Shown here one piece after another: positions 18,439 to 26,817 of a stretch of DNA of 64,000 nt. This DNA comes from Chlorogloeopsis sp. ULAP01. GTDB taxonomy: Bacteria; Cyanobacteriota; Cyanobacteriia; Cyanobacteriales; Nostocaceae. The first letter of the stretch is position 1. Each line of letters begins with the position of its first letter. The stretch spans positions 62,001 through 126,000 of the forward strand of contig NZ_JAUDRH010000015.1 in NCBI RefSeq assembly GCF_030381805.1. The letters run 5' to 3'. Below the pieces are notes generated by a model. The model did not search any database and was not told the DNA's origin. It saw nothing but the letters and a program-made list of their open reading frames with translations. Both the position numbers and the translations under genes were made by a program.

Positions 18439-19017
18439 TTAAGCTAGTTCTTCTCCAGCTGTTGAGAAATCGCCTACGCTGGCACTTTTGAGTGAAGGTG
18501 GTAACGATTGCGAATCACTCGGATAGGGCTGATTAAGGTTAGAGCGTAATTTCCGCATCAAGCTGCCCATTTCCAGAGCATTCATGGCATAATCCCAACC
18601 GTGATTGCTTTTAATGCCGGCTCGTTCTAGAGCTTGCTGCATACTATCGGTGGTTAAAATGCCAAAAATCACGGGTACGCCAGTTTGAAAGGAAGCAGCA
18701 GCAATACCTTTTGCTACCTCAGATGAAACATAATCGAAATGAGGCGTTTGTCCTCTAATGACAGCGCCTAGGCAAATTATGGCATCGTAGCGACCTGAAA
18801 GTGCAAGTTGGCGAGCTACCACCGGAACTTCAAAACTCCCCGGTACCCAAATGTAATCGACTTGAGAGCCATGAGGATCGACATCGACGCCGTGGCGTTT
18901 CAAGCAATCTTGACAACCCTCTAACAATTTGGTGGTAACTAAGTCATTGAATCGACCTATTACCAGCGCAAACCGCAAAGGCTCTGTCTGCGTAAAAGTT
19001 CCCTCGAAAACTGCCAT
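18439..19017 (-). CDS. ribH: 6,7-dimethyl-8-ribityllumazine synthase
   Basis: A 192-residue enzyme of riboflavin synthesis that condenses 5-amino-6-ribitylaminouracil with dihydroxybutanone phosphate. Diagnostic segments are R-F-N-D near residue 22, the P-G-S-F-E-V-P motif near residue 60, and G-A-V-I-R-G-Q-T-P-H-F-D-Y with the catalytic histidine, then F-G-I-L-T-T. About 30 C-terminal residues after M-R-K-L-R are low-similarity and may be a local extension. It lies downstream of psbZ on the same strand, a pairing also known in other cyanobacteria, which supports both calls. Confidence 0.95.
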   Translation of the reverse strand: MAVFEGTFTQTEPLRFALVIGRFNDLVTTKLLEGCQDCLKRHGVDVDPHGSQVDYIWVPGSFEVPVVARQLALSGRYDAIICLGAVIRGQTPHFDYVSSEVAKGIAAASFQTGVPVIFGILTTDSMQQALERAGIKSNHGWDYAMNALEMGSLMRKLRSNLNQPYPSDSQSLPPSLKSASVGDFSTAGEELA

Positions 19018-19315
19018 GACCGCCTCTAAATCAACTATACTCTTGCAAATATATACATTTCTTCTTTAAAGACAACAGGAGCAGCACAGATAATAAGACG
19101 TGGAGAAAGAGAGACGCGGTGACGCGGAGAGAGAGTAGGGGCAGTGCCTTGTGCCTGCCCTAAAGGGGGAAAGAAATTTTCATTTGCATTCCCCGTGTCT
19201 CTACCTCCCGGAGTCTCCGTGTCCCCACGTCCCCGCGTCCCCGTGTCAGGTGTGTCTCCGCGTCAGTTGCGTGTTCTGCTATGTTATTAACCTGCTTTGT
19301 TATTGCGGTTTTTGT

Positions 19316-19504
19316 CTAAACTACGAAAAAGCTTAATGCTGCGACTACAAGTACCAAGGCAATCCAAGCTCCAGATCCGAGCCACAGCAATTTTTTAGAG
19401 TCATTCCAATTTTGTGGAGTGGCATAGGCAACGGGAACGCCAATTACCATCACAAAAGACAGGAGGACTAAAGCGAGCAAAGCAAATTGGAATATGATAC
19501 TCAT
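19316..19504 (-). CDS. psbZ: Photosystem II protein PsbZ (Ycf9)
   Basis: A 62-residue thylakoid membrane protein with two transmembrane helices (about residues 3-27 and 39-60) joined by the loop A-T-P-Q-N-W-N-D-S-K, which is characteristic of PsbZ. It sits at the edge of photosystem II next to CP43 and helps stabilise the supercomplex. The ATG at 19504 gives the normal family length; the frame is open 18 codons further upstream but that part is not conserved-looking. The following 298-bp gap to ribH holds low-complexity GTGTCCCCG-type repeats. Confidence 0.95.
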   Translation of the reverse strand: MSIIFQFALLALVLLSFVMVIGVPVAYATPQNWNDSKKLLWLGSGAWIALVLVVAALSFFVV

Positions 19505-19668
19505 TTTCCCTTCTCCCAAGACAGCGAAAATACTAAAGATAGAATATTTACAGGGCAAAACAGATAGTTTTTCCTTATTGTTAAGCTAGCAGAATTTGCA
19601 ACACTTTAGTCATTAGTCATGTGTCCTCTGTCTGAATACCAATGACTAATGCTCATGACTAAATCACT

Positions 19669-22386
19669 ATGGACTTAATTTTGTGCCACACGACAGCTGA
19701 TTTTGACGCCCTGGGGGCGGCGATAGGACTGACACGCTTGCTGCCTGGAAGTAAGATTGTGCTAACTGGTGGTGCTCACCCACCTGTGCGAGATTTTTTG
19801 GCATTGCATCGAGACGAATATGCGCTGATTGAACGGCGTTCGGTAAATCCAAAAAAAATTCGTTCTTTGACTGTGGTGGATACGCAACACCGCGATCGCC
19901 TAGGTAAAGCTGCTGAATGGATAGATTTACCCCACCTAAAGAAAATCGTAGTTTATGATCATCACCTCGAACAAAATGGTGATATCCCCGCTACACAAGT
20001 ACATATTTCGCCAGTAGGAGCAATTACAACTCTCATTGTTGAGGAATTGCAAAAACAAAATATTTTTCTTTCTTCTGCGGAAGCAACAGCGATGGCTTTG
20101 GGTATCCACGTTGATACTGGTTCCCTTACTTATGACAACGCTACACCACGGGATGCTCTGGCGTTGGCTTGGTTAATGCAACAAAAAGCAAGTTTATCGG
20201 TAGTAGCAGAGTATGTTGAACCAGGCTTGTCTCCCCAATTGCAGCAGTTATTATCAGAGGCTCTTGATAATTTGCAGTATTTGTGCATTAGAGGATATAC
20301 ATTAGCTTGGGTAAGGTTGCAAACCAATGCTTTTGTGCCAGGCTTGTCAAGTCTTGCTTCCGAGTTGATGGAGCTAACAGAAATCAATGCCTTGTTGCTA
20401 GCTGATGAATATCCTTTAGGAGGTGGTGAATCGCGTTTAACTATCATTGGGCGATCGCAAATTCCTGGTGTCAATCTCAATCAAATATTTCAACCACTCG
20501 GTGGTGGGGGGCATTCTCAAGCCACATCTTTAAATCTAAGGGGAGCCAACTACGAAGAAGTTTTAAATCAACTCTTAGAAGGTTTAAAAGCTCAAGTTCC
20601 CCATCCACCAACGGCACGAGATTTAATGTCTTCTCCAGTTCGTACCATTCGCCCAGATACAACTATTGAGGAAGCACAGCGAATTTTGTTGCGCTACGGG
20701 CATTCAGGTTTATCTGTCGTGGATGCCCAAGGAAAGTTATTAGGTATTATTTCCCGTCGAGATCTTGATATTGCCTTGCACCACGGTTTTAGTCACGCGC
20801 CTGTCAAAGGCTACATGACTATCAATCCCAAAACAATTACTCCAGATACCACACTCCCAGAAATTGAATCGTTGATGGTGACTTATGATATCGGGCGCTT
20901 ACCCGTGTTAGATAATGGGCAATTGGTAGGAATTGTTACCCGCACTGATGTGTTGCGGGAACTGCATCAGGAAAGAGAGGGGAATAAAAGAGGGGGAGAG
21001 CTAGAGAAGGAGCGAGAGGGAGAAGATGTTGAGGTTCCTAACTTGGCAGAGTTGCGCGATCGCCTCGATCCTAAACTTTGGGAATTACTTACCAAAGCGT
21101 CTGTACAAGCTAAACAACGGGGTTGGCATTTGTATTTAGTGGGTGGAGCAGTACGCGACTTACTACTAGCCAAAGAAGCTTCTGGCACCTTGATGATTCA
21201 AGATATCGATTTAGTAGTCGATGGCTTCCACAAAGCTGCGGATGTTGGTGCTGGGGTGGAGTTAGCAAAGGCACTTCAACAAATTTATCCGGCAGGGCGG
21301 TTAGAAATTCATGGTGCTTTTCAAACTGCTGCCTTACTGTGGCACAAAGATCCAGAATTAGATTCTCTATGGGTAGATATTGCCACTGCCAGAACCGAAT
21401 TTTATCCTTACCCAGCTGCTAATCCGGAAGTTGAAGCCAGTTCGATTCGTCAAGATTTATATCGGCGAGATTTTACAATTAATGCCTTGGCACTGCGACT
21501 CACACCTCCTCATGCTGGTAAATTGCTTGATTTCTTTGGTGGTTTATTAGATTTACAAGCAAAGCAAATTCGCGTTTTACACGCCAACAGCTTTATCGAA
21601 GATCCTACCCGCATTTATCGTGGTGTACGTTTTGCTGTACGCTTCGGATTTAAAATTGAACCGCAAACTGAAGAATATGTTCGCTATGCCATTAACAGTG
21701 GCGTTTATGATCGCACTGCCAGAGAAAATAATCGCGCACCTGCACTACAAACACGACTGAAAGCAGAATTAAAGCACATTTTAGAAGCGCCTTATTGGAA
21801 AAGGGCGTTACAGCTACTGGGAGACTTGGGAGCCTTACAGTGCATTCATCCCACCCTAAAGCTAGATGAAGATTTGCTGCGGTTGTTACGGTTGTTAGAA
21901 CGCTGTTTGCGAAGATTCGATCCCCAGCAAACTTTGATTGTTCATTGGCAAATGCGTCTAGAAGCGATCGTTGCTCATTTAGCTCCAGAATATCGTGCCA
22001 AAGTCGCAAAAAATCTGCAAATGCAAGAAGACAGTATCGAGCGCTTGCAGAATTTAGCTCAGGTGCAAGCTGAGGTGAGAGAATCTTTGCCTACGTGCCA
22101 GCGCCCTAGCCAGGTAGTGAAGTTACTACGCCAGTGCGACTTACCCATGTTGATTTTAATTGCCCTGCACAGTTCACGAGTAATTAGACAGCAGATATGG
22201 CATTACTTAACAGTTTGGGCTAACGTTCAGCCAATTCTCAATGGTAATGACTTGAAGAAATTAGGTTACAAACCTGGGCCACAATATCGCCATATACTGG
22301 ATGATTTACTAGCAGTTACTTTGGATGGAGAGATTAAAGATAGAACAGAAGCAGAGAACTTTTTGGCACAGCATTATCCTAAGTAA
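19669..22386 (+). CDS. DHH phosphoesterase - CBS - tRNA nucleotidyltransferase/poly(A) polymerase fusion
   Basis: A 905-residue multidomain protein. Residues 1-310 are a DHH/DHHA1 phosphoesterase (H-T-T-A-D-F-D-A-L-G, V-Y-D-H-H, G-G-G-G-H-S-Q-A). Residues of about 315-440 are two CBS domains, which often bind adenosine nucleotides. After a charged, repeat-derived linker (about 441-460) comes a class II nucleotidyltransferase (Y-L-V-G-G-A-V-R-D-L-L-L near 490, D-I-D-L-V-V-D-G near 515, R-R-D-F-T-I-N-A-L-A, R-I-Y-R-G-V-R-F-A). This fusion occurs in cyanobacteria and some other bacteria and is linked to A-addition at tRNA 3' ends. Whether it adds CCA, A only, or poly(A) cannot be decided from sequence alone. 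Confidence 0.88.
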   Translation: MDLILCHTTADFDALGAAIGLTRLLPGSKIVLTGGAHPPVRDFLALHRDEYALIERRSVNPKKIRSLTVVDTQHRDRLGKAAEWIDLPHLKKIVVYDHHLEQNGDIPATQVHISPVGAITTLIVEELQKQNIFLSSAEATAMALGIHVDTGSLTYDNATPRDALALAWLMQQKASLSVVAEYVEPGLSPQLQQLLSEALDNLQYLCIRGYTLAWVRLQTNAFVPGLSSLASELMELTEINALLLADEYPLGGGESRLTIIGRSQIPGVNLNQIFQPLGGGGHSQATSLNLRGANYEEVLNQLLEGLKAQVPHPPTARDLMSSPVRTIRPDTTIEEAQRILLRYGHSGLSVVDAQGKLLGIISRRDLDIALHHGFSHAPVKGYMTINPKTITPDTTLPEIESLMVTYDIGRLPVLDNGQLVGIVTRTDVLRELHQEREGNKRGGELEKEREGEDVEVPNLAELRDRLDPKLWELLTKASVQAKQRGWHLYLVGGAVRDLLLAKEASGTLMIQDIDLVVDGFHKAADVGAGVELAKALQQIYPAGRLEIHGAFQTAALLWHKDPELDSLWVDIATARTEFYPYPAANPEVEASSIRQDLYRRDFTINALALRLTPPHAGKLLDFFGGLLDLQAKQIRVLHANSFIEDPTRIYRGVRFAVRFGFKIEPQTEEYVRYAINSGVYDRTARENNRAPALQTRLKAELKHILEAPYWKRALQLLGDLGALQCIHPTLKLDEDLLRLLRLLERCLRRFDPQQTLIVHWQMRLEAIVAHLAPEYRAKVAKNLQMQEDSIERLQNLAQVQAEVRESLPTCQRPSQVVKLLRQCDLPMLILIALHSSRVIRQQIWHYLTVWANVQPILNGNDLKKLGYKPGPQYRHILDDLLAVTLDGEIKDRTEAENFLAQHYPK

Positions 22387-23009
22387 TTGCGTTGAGGTAG
22401 AGAAAATTTTAACCATATCGTAAATATTAAGTAAAACAACCAACTTAAAAGTAAAATTCGTCCTACAAGATCCCCGACTTCTTACTAGAAGTCGGGGATA
22501 TTTTCTAAACTTGAGGCTGTTTAGCTCCAGGTAGCGAAAATCATAATACTCCAAGCGATCGCCAAAATTTTTATCCATTTGCGGAATTGTTTTCTGCTAG
22601 ACTGTAAATAATATCAAATCTCTCAACCAACATAGCCACAATGAAGTAGTAGTAAGAAGGCGTTGTGCAAACGCAGTAGGTGTGAAAGAAAAATCAGCAC
22701 GATAACTACGGCTAGTTCGCTGTCAAAAAGCTATGTTTTAAGTAAAAAAAATTCCTCTCAATTCATATTTATATCAAGTCGCTCTTGCAAGAATGCGGCT
22801 GGGTATTTTTTGCATATTCAGCCCTCAACGAAAGTAGAGACGCGATATATCGTGTCTGGTACACGCTCTGTATTTGTATCAGATTTTTTGTGAAATAGCA
22901 TAAGTGCTCGCTACAAGCAAATAACATTTGTAGCCATTTTTGGAGAAACGGTACTAAGAGGTTTGCAAGCTAACAGGTGGGCGCTATTAAACGTGATAAA
23001 GGGTTGAGA
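22387..23009. other. Intergenic region and ABC-F leader
   Basis: About 620 bp before the ABC-F start. It contains the hairpin at 22470-22499 and a 20-bp near-palindrome at 22838-22857 (AGACGCGATATATCGTGTCT). Short ORFs here are not convincing. Long leaders with attenuators precede several antibiotic-responsive ABC-F genes in other bacteria, but I see no clear leader peptide. Confidence 0.45.
22470..22499. terminator. Perfect 13-bp hairpin, dispersed repeat copy
   Basis: ATCCCCGACTTCT pairs perfectly with AGAAGTCGGGGAT around a TACT loop, followed by ATTTTC. It begins 84 bp after the stop of the preceding gene and may terminate it. The core is shared with the hairpin at 1356-1389. Confidence 0.6.
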
Positions 23010-24617
23010 ATGTCGAAAAAAACAATACTAATAGCTGAAAATTTAGCCTACAAAATCAACGCAAATATAACTTTATTTAAAGGAGTTAATTTGAGCATTG
23101 AGCAAGGCGATCGCATTGCTTTAGTTGGTAGTAACGGTACAGGTAAATCAACTCTTCTGAGGATTATTGCGGGGCAGGTTTGTCCAAATTTTGGTTCTAT
23201 TAAGCGGAATGGAGTTATTTACTATTTGCCACAAATTAGTACTATCAAAGAGCAAATTAAAGCTAATACAGTACTTGAATTGTTAAGTTCTATCTCTGAA
23301 GAGTGGTGGCAGATTGAGGAGATTTTACACACTAGGTTCACAACAAACATTGACCTATCTCTACCAATAGCAAATTTAAGTGGAGGAGAATTAACGAAAC
23401 TATTTTTGGCTATTGGTTTATTTCAACAGCCAAATCTGCTGCTTTTGGATGAGCCAACAAATCACATGGATCTTGCAGCACTAGAAAGTTTGAGATGTTT
23501 TCTCAATGATTTTAATGGAGCATTTATTATTGTCTCTCATAAACCTTTTTTTCTGGATCGGGTAGTAGATATTACTTGGGAACTTACGCCCGCAGGGATA
23601 AAAGTATATGGAGGTAATTTTTCTTTATATCGAGAACAGAAAGAAATAGAACTGGAAGCAGCCATGAGAACTCATGAGGTTGCAAGAAAAGAACTGAAAC
23701 GAGCCAAAGAAACTGCTCTCAAAGAACAAGAACGAGCAGTTCAATCTCGTAAAAGTGGTCGTGGTAAGTTTTTAGATGGCAGTATAGGTAGAACAGCAGC
23801 AGGGCTAATTAAAACCAAAGCAGAATCATCAGCAGGAAATCTGAAAAAGAAAAATGAAGTTGCATTAGCTAAGGCAACTCAAAAAGTGGCTGAAACAAAA
23901 ATCAAAACAAAAAAAATTACCAGCGTTCAACTTGAAGAAAAAAGTCAAAAATCAAAAAATCTAATTGATATTCAAGGTGCAAATCTCTGGGTATCAAATC
24001 GCCTACTAATTAAGAACATCAATCTGCATATATCTTCTGGTGATAGAGTGGCGATCGCAGGGGCAAATGGTTCTGGCAAATCTAGTCTCGCTAAGGCAAT
24101 TTTAGATTCTTCAGAAGAAGTATTTTTTGAGTCAGGAGAAATTTTGCTATCTCCATCCATGAAAACTGTGTACTTGGATCAAACTTATGCACTAATCAAT
24201 CGAGAAAAAACTATTCTGGAAAATATGCAAGCTGCTAATTCCAGCCTTAATTACCAGCTTTTACGTCAGCAGTTAGGACACTTCTTATTTAAATATGATG
24301 ATGTCAATAAATCTGCATCAGTGTTAAGTGGAGGTGAGTTGGCGAGATTAGCGTTAGCTATGATTAGCATCTCAGAAATTGACTTGCTAATTCTTGATGA
24401 ACCAACTAATAACCTAGATATCGAAACTGTTAATCAATTAGTAGAAGGGATCAATGAATATCAAGGCACACTTTGGGTTATTTCCCATGATTTAGATTTT
24501 TTGAGTCGAATCAATATTACCAAAGCATTTAAGTTGAGTCAGCAAGTGATGCAAATGACAACATATTTACCAGAGGAATCTGAACAATACTATCAAGAAT
24601 TACTTAATAATTCATAA
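23010..24617 (+). CDS. ABC-F family ATPase
   Basis: 535 residues from the ATG at 23010, which has AAGGG upstream; an upstream GTG at 22977 is less likely. It has two ABC ATPase domains and no membrane segments: Walker A G-S-N-G-T-G-K-S-T and G-A-N-G-S-G-K-S-S, signature L-S-G-G-E in both halves, and Walker B L-L-L-L-D-E-P-T-N-H and L-L-I-L-D-E-P-T-N-N. The linker (about 205-310) is lysine/alanine-rich and basic, as expected for the P-site tRNA interaction motif of ribosome-acting ABC-F proteins. It could be a translation factor or an antibiotic-resistance ribosome protection protein; the sequence is not close to EttA-type housekeeping forms as far as I can judge. Confidence 0.88.
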   Translation: MSKKTILIAENLAYKINANITLFKGVNLSIEQGDRIALVGSNGTGKSTLLRIIAGQVCPNFGSIKRNGVIYYLPQISTIKEQIKANTVLELLSSISEEWWQIEEILHTRFTTNIDLSLPIANLSGGELTKLFLAIGLFQQPNLLLLDEPTNHMDLAALESLRCFLNDFNGAFIIVSHKPFFLDRVVDITWELTPAGIKVYGGNFSLYREQKEIELEAAMRTHEVARKELKRAKETALKEQERAVQSRKSGRGKFLDGSIGRTAAGLIKTKAESSAGNLKKKNEVALAKATQKVAETKIKTKKITSVQLEEKSQKSKNLIDIQGANLWVSNRLLIKNINLHISSGDRVAIAGANGSGKSSLAKAILDSSEEVFFESGEILLSPSMKTVYLDQTYALINREKTILENMQAANSSLNYQLLRQQLGHFLFKYDDVNKSASVLSGGELARLALAMISISEIDLLILDEPTNNLDIETVNQLVEGINEYQGTLWVISHDLDFLSRINITKAFKLSQQVMQMTTYLPEESEQYYQELLNNS

Positions 24618-24643
24618 CTTAGAACTTAGTATGAATTATTGAC

Positions 24644-24706
24644 AAGATATCCTGTTCCCTATTTCCTATTCCCTGTCACCTGTTTCCTGTTCCCTATCCC
24701 CTATTA
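24644..24706. repeat. Heptamer-like low-complexity repeat (TTCCCTA type)
   Basis: Degenerate copies of CCTATTC/CCTGTTC units between the convergent ABC-F and LysR genes. Confidence 0.7.
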
Positions 24707-24750
24707 TTTTTCCTTGGGGATATTCTAAGTTCTCCCCAATGGTATTAATT

Positions 24751-25665
24751 TTATTTCTCAACAGAAAATTGCTGACTTGTCGCGAGTAAATATTCTAAGA
24801 AAGTATTAGCAGTAATCGAAAGCTGCTTTTTCTTCGGATATATTACCTGCCATTGGCAACGAATTGGCAATCCCTCAATATCCAAAATTGCCAGTTGATT
24901 TTTCACTTCTGTAAACTTTAAGGTGTGCAGTGATATTACTGAAAGACCTAAACCGTCAATTACAGCTTGGTGAATAGCTTCATTACTGCCGAGTTCTAGG
25001 TTGATTCGGGGTGAGATTCCATGCCGCTCAAAAAACTTTTGTATCACCTTGCGCGTTCCCGAACCCTCTTCTCGCACAATCAACGGTTCCTCTGCTAAAC
25101 ACTCCAGAGGTAAGTTACGCTGCTTTGCTAAGGGATGATTGGCAGGAGCGATCGCAACTAGTGGATTATCTAAAAATTGCTTTGCCTCTATATCGTCTCT
25201 CTCTGGTGGACAGCTGAGAATATATAAATCGTCAAGGTTGTCGTTCAGCCTTGCCAATAATGCTTCATGATTGGTAACCTCCAGAGAAACACTAACACCA
25301 GGATAAAGTTCGCAAAATGGTTTTAATAGTTTAGGAATGAAATACTTAGTCGTAGTTACTGCCGCTAGTCGCAGGCGTCCCTGTTTCATTCCCTTCAAGT
25401 CATCTATAGTTGTTTCTAATCGTCCTAAGCACTGAAAAATTTCTTGACAGGTACTTAAAACTTCTTTTCCAGCTTCTGTAAGGAAGACACGCTTACCTAC
25501 TTGTTCAAATAGGGGCATGCCAATAGCCTGTGTTAAATGCTTAACTTGCATAGACACTGTAGGCTGAGTTACGAACAACTCTTCTGCCGCACGGGTGAAG
25601 CTACTGTGCCTTGCTGCTGCTTCAAAAGCCTGTAACTGATCGAGCGTAATAGACTTCAGGAACAT
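24751..25665 (-). CDS. LysR-type regulator, CmpR/RbcR-like
   Basis: About 304 residues from the ATG at 25665, the start that leaves eight residues before the helix-turn-helix, as in CmpR/RbcR proteins. In-frame starts at 25701 and 25812 are alternatives. The DNA-binding domain reads L-D-Q-L-Q-A-F-E-A-A-A-R-H, then T-R-A-A-E-E-L, then T-Q-P-T-V-S-M-Q-V-K-H-L. The C-terminal periplasmic-binding-like fold contains G-R-L-R-L-A-A-V-T-T-T-K-Y-F and R-E-E-G-S-G-T-R. Relatives control carbon-concentrating or Calvin cycle genes in response to metabolites such as 2-phosphoglycolate. No such target is adjacent here, so its regulon is unknown. Confidence 0.85.
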   Translation of the reverse strand: MFLKSITLDQLQAFEAAARHSSFTRAAEELFVTQPTVSMQVKHLTQAIGMPLFEQVGKRVFLTEAGKEVLSTCQEIFQCLGRLETTIDDLKGMKQGRLRLAAVTTTKYFIPKLLKPFCELYPGVSVSLEVTNHEALLARLNDNLDDLYILSCPPERDDIEAKQFLDNPLVAIAPANHPLAKQRNLPLECLAEEPLIVREEGSGTRKVIQKFFERHGISPRINLELGSNEAIHQAVIDGLGLSVISLHTLKFTEVKNQLAILDIEGLPIRCQWQVIYPKKKQLSITANTFLEYLLATSQQFSVEK

Positions 25666-26339
25666 ATCCTTTTGTCTGATTTCCCCTAAAGAACTTTTCA
25701 TGGAGACACGTTTACTAAATAGATAACTTACCAGCGCTTTCTGGCTCTCTGCGTAGAGAAGTTTAACAACATGAGTGTTGCTTAATCTTAATATACAGTA
25801 GTTTAACAACATTTATGTTGTTTAAGTCGAGCAGTGTAATACTCCAAGTCATAAACCCGGTTTTAATCAATCCCTCAAAGTTAGTACTGTCGGCAGTTAG
25901 CTCTTCACAGGGAAGGAATACAGGAATTTTAGTTGTGTTGAAAAATGGCTAAATATTTATTCGTAGGTACTTGGAGGTCATTTATAAAGTAAATATTAAG
26001 TAGGGGAGGTAAAAAACGGTCAAATGTTCTGCCCACCGAACTTCAGAGTGGTGGCTTCCGTCGATCTGAGTTCTCGTTTTATTACAGTTGTGTTACGGCT
26101 ATGTAAGGATTTGAGCGTCGTAGAGAGTAGAAGTTAGCTGTAATGCACCCTACACTTACACCTAGAATTTAAGATTTATTTTATAAATCATCTCTTAATC
26201 ACGATGAATATGTGGCTATGGGGTGCAATAAAATCACTAAATCGCAAGTCTATATATTTCTATTGCCAACAAAAAAGCAGAAGCAGCAAAGCAGACGGGC
26301 AAGTTATAATTTTTTTGCGGATAGGCGTAACAAAAATTT
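25666..26339. other. Intergenic region between divergent genes
   Basis: About 670 bp between the LysR gene and the small coiled-coil gene, holding their promoters. Near 25750-25815 the motif AACAACAT-N-GTTG occurs twice (TTTAACAACATGAGTGTTGC and TTTAACAACATTTATGTTGT). These could be autoregulatory LysR sites if the true start is 25701 or 25665. Confidence 0.4.
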
Positions 26340-26666
26340 ATGAGTAACCCCCTTGTACAAGCATTTTTTGTCGGCAGAGCAGTAGCTGAAGTTCTTTCTG
26401 AACGTTTAGAAAATGCCTTTACCGATGCTTTGAGTGAACTAGGCAAACTTGATGCTGAACTTAGAGAAGAAATGCGCCAGTTTACAGAAGAAGTCATGGA
26501 GCGTGCAAATCGAGCAGCTGATGCAACTGCCAGTGGTGTTAACACTACAGTAGTTGGGCAAACAGCTTCCGAACCTATTGATTTGCAAGCAATGATTGAT
26601 GAACTGCGAGCAGAAATCGCCCTCCTGCGAACAGAATTACAACGTTATCGCAGCAGTAAAGGCTGA
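26340..26666 (+). CDS. Conserved small coiled-coil protein of unknown function
   Basis: A 108-residue protein starting M-S-N-P-L-V-Q-A-F-F-V-G-R-A-V-A-E. It is followed by an amphipathic helix (about 20-65) and a C-terminal coiled coil (I-D-E-L-R-A-E-I-A-L-L-R-T-E-L). It resembles a conserved protein of cyanobacteria and plastids, possibly the family called DUF6825; no function is known to me. It stands upstream of the ABC1 kinase gene with 151 bp between, including a repeat element at 26688-26746. Confidence 0.75.
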   Translation: MSNPLVQAFFVGRAVAEVLSERLENAFTDALSELGKLDAELREEMRQFTEEVMERANRAADATASGVNTTVVGQTASEPIDLQAMIDELRAEIALLRTELQRYRSSKG

Positions 26667-26687
26667 TAAAAATAAACCCATAGTTAA

Positions 26688-26746
26688 GGCGGGTTTATGT
26701 AGAAAATATTTTATAAAGTTTAGAGAGATTGTCCCTAAAACCCGCC
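26688..26746. repeat. MITE-like element, GGCGGGTTT family, copy 1
   Basis: 59 bp bounded by GGCGGGTTTA and TAAAACCCGCC inverted ends. Followed by CGTACAGTGG, which also follows copy 3 (51225-51282). Confidence 0.75.
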
Positions 26747-26817
26747 CGTACAGTGGTGAGTTGTAAATAACCAACAGCTAACAACAAATAACAACCAACA
26801 ACCAATTAGGGTTAAGA

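Noticed and set aside
22663..22893. A 76-codon ORF upstream of the ABC-F gene, considered as a leader peptide
   Set aside because: Too long for an attenuator peptide, no ribosome-binding site, and it crosses a dispersed palindrome.
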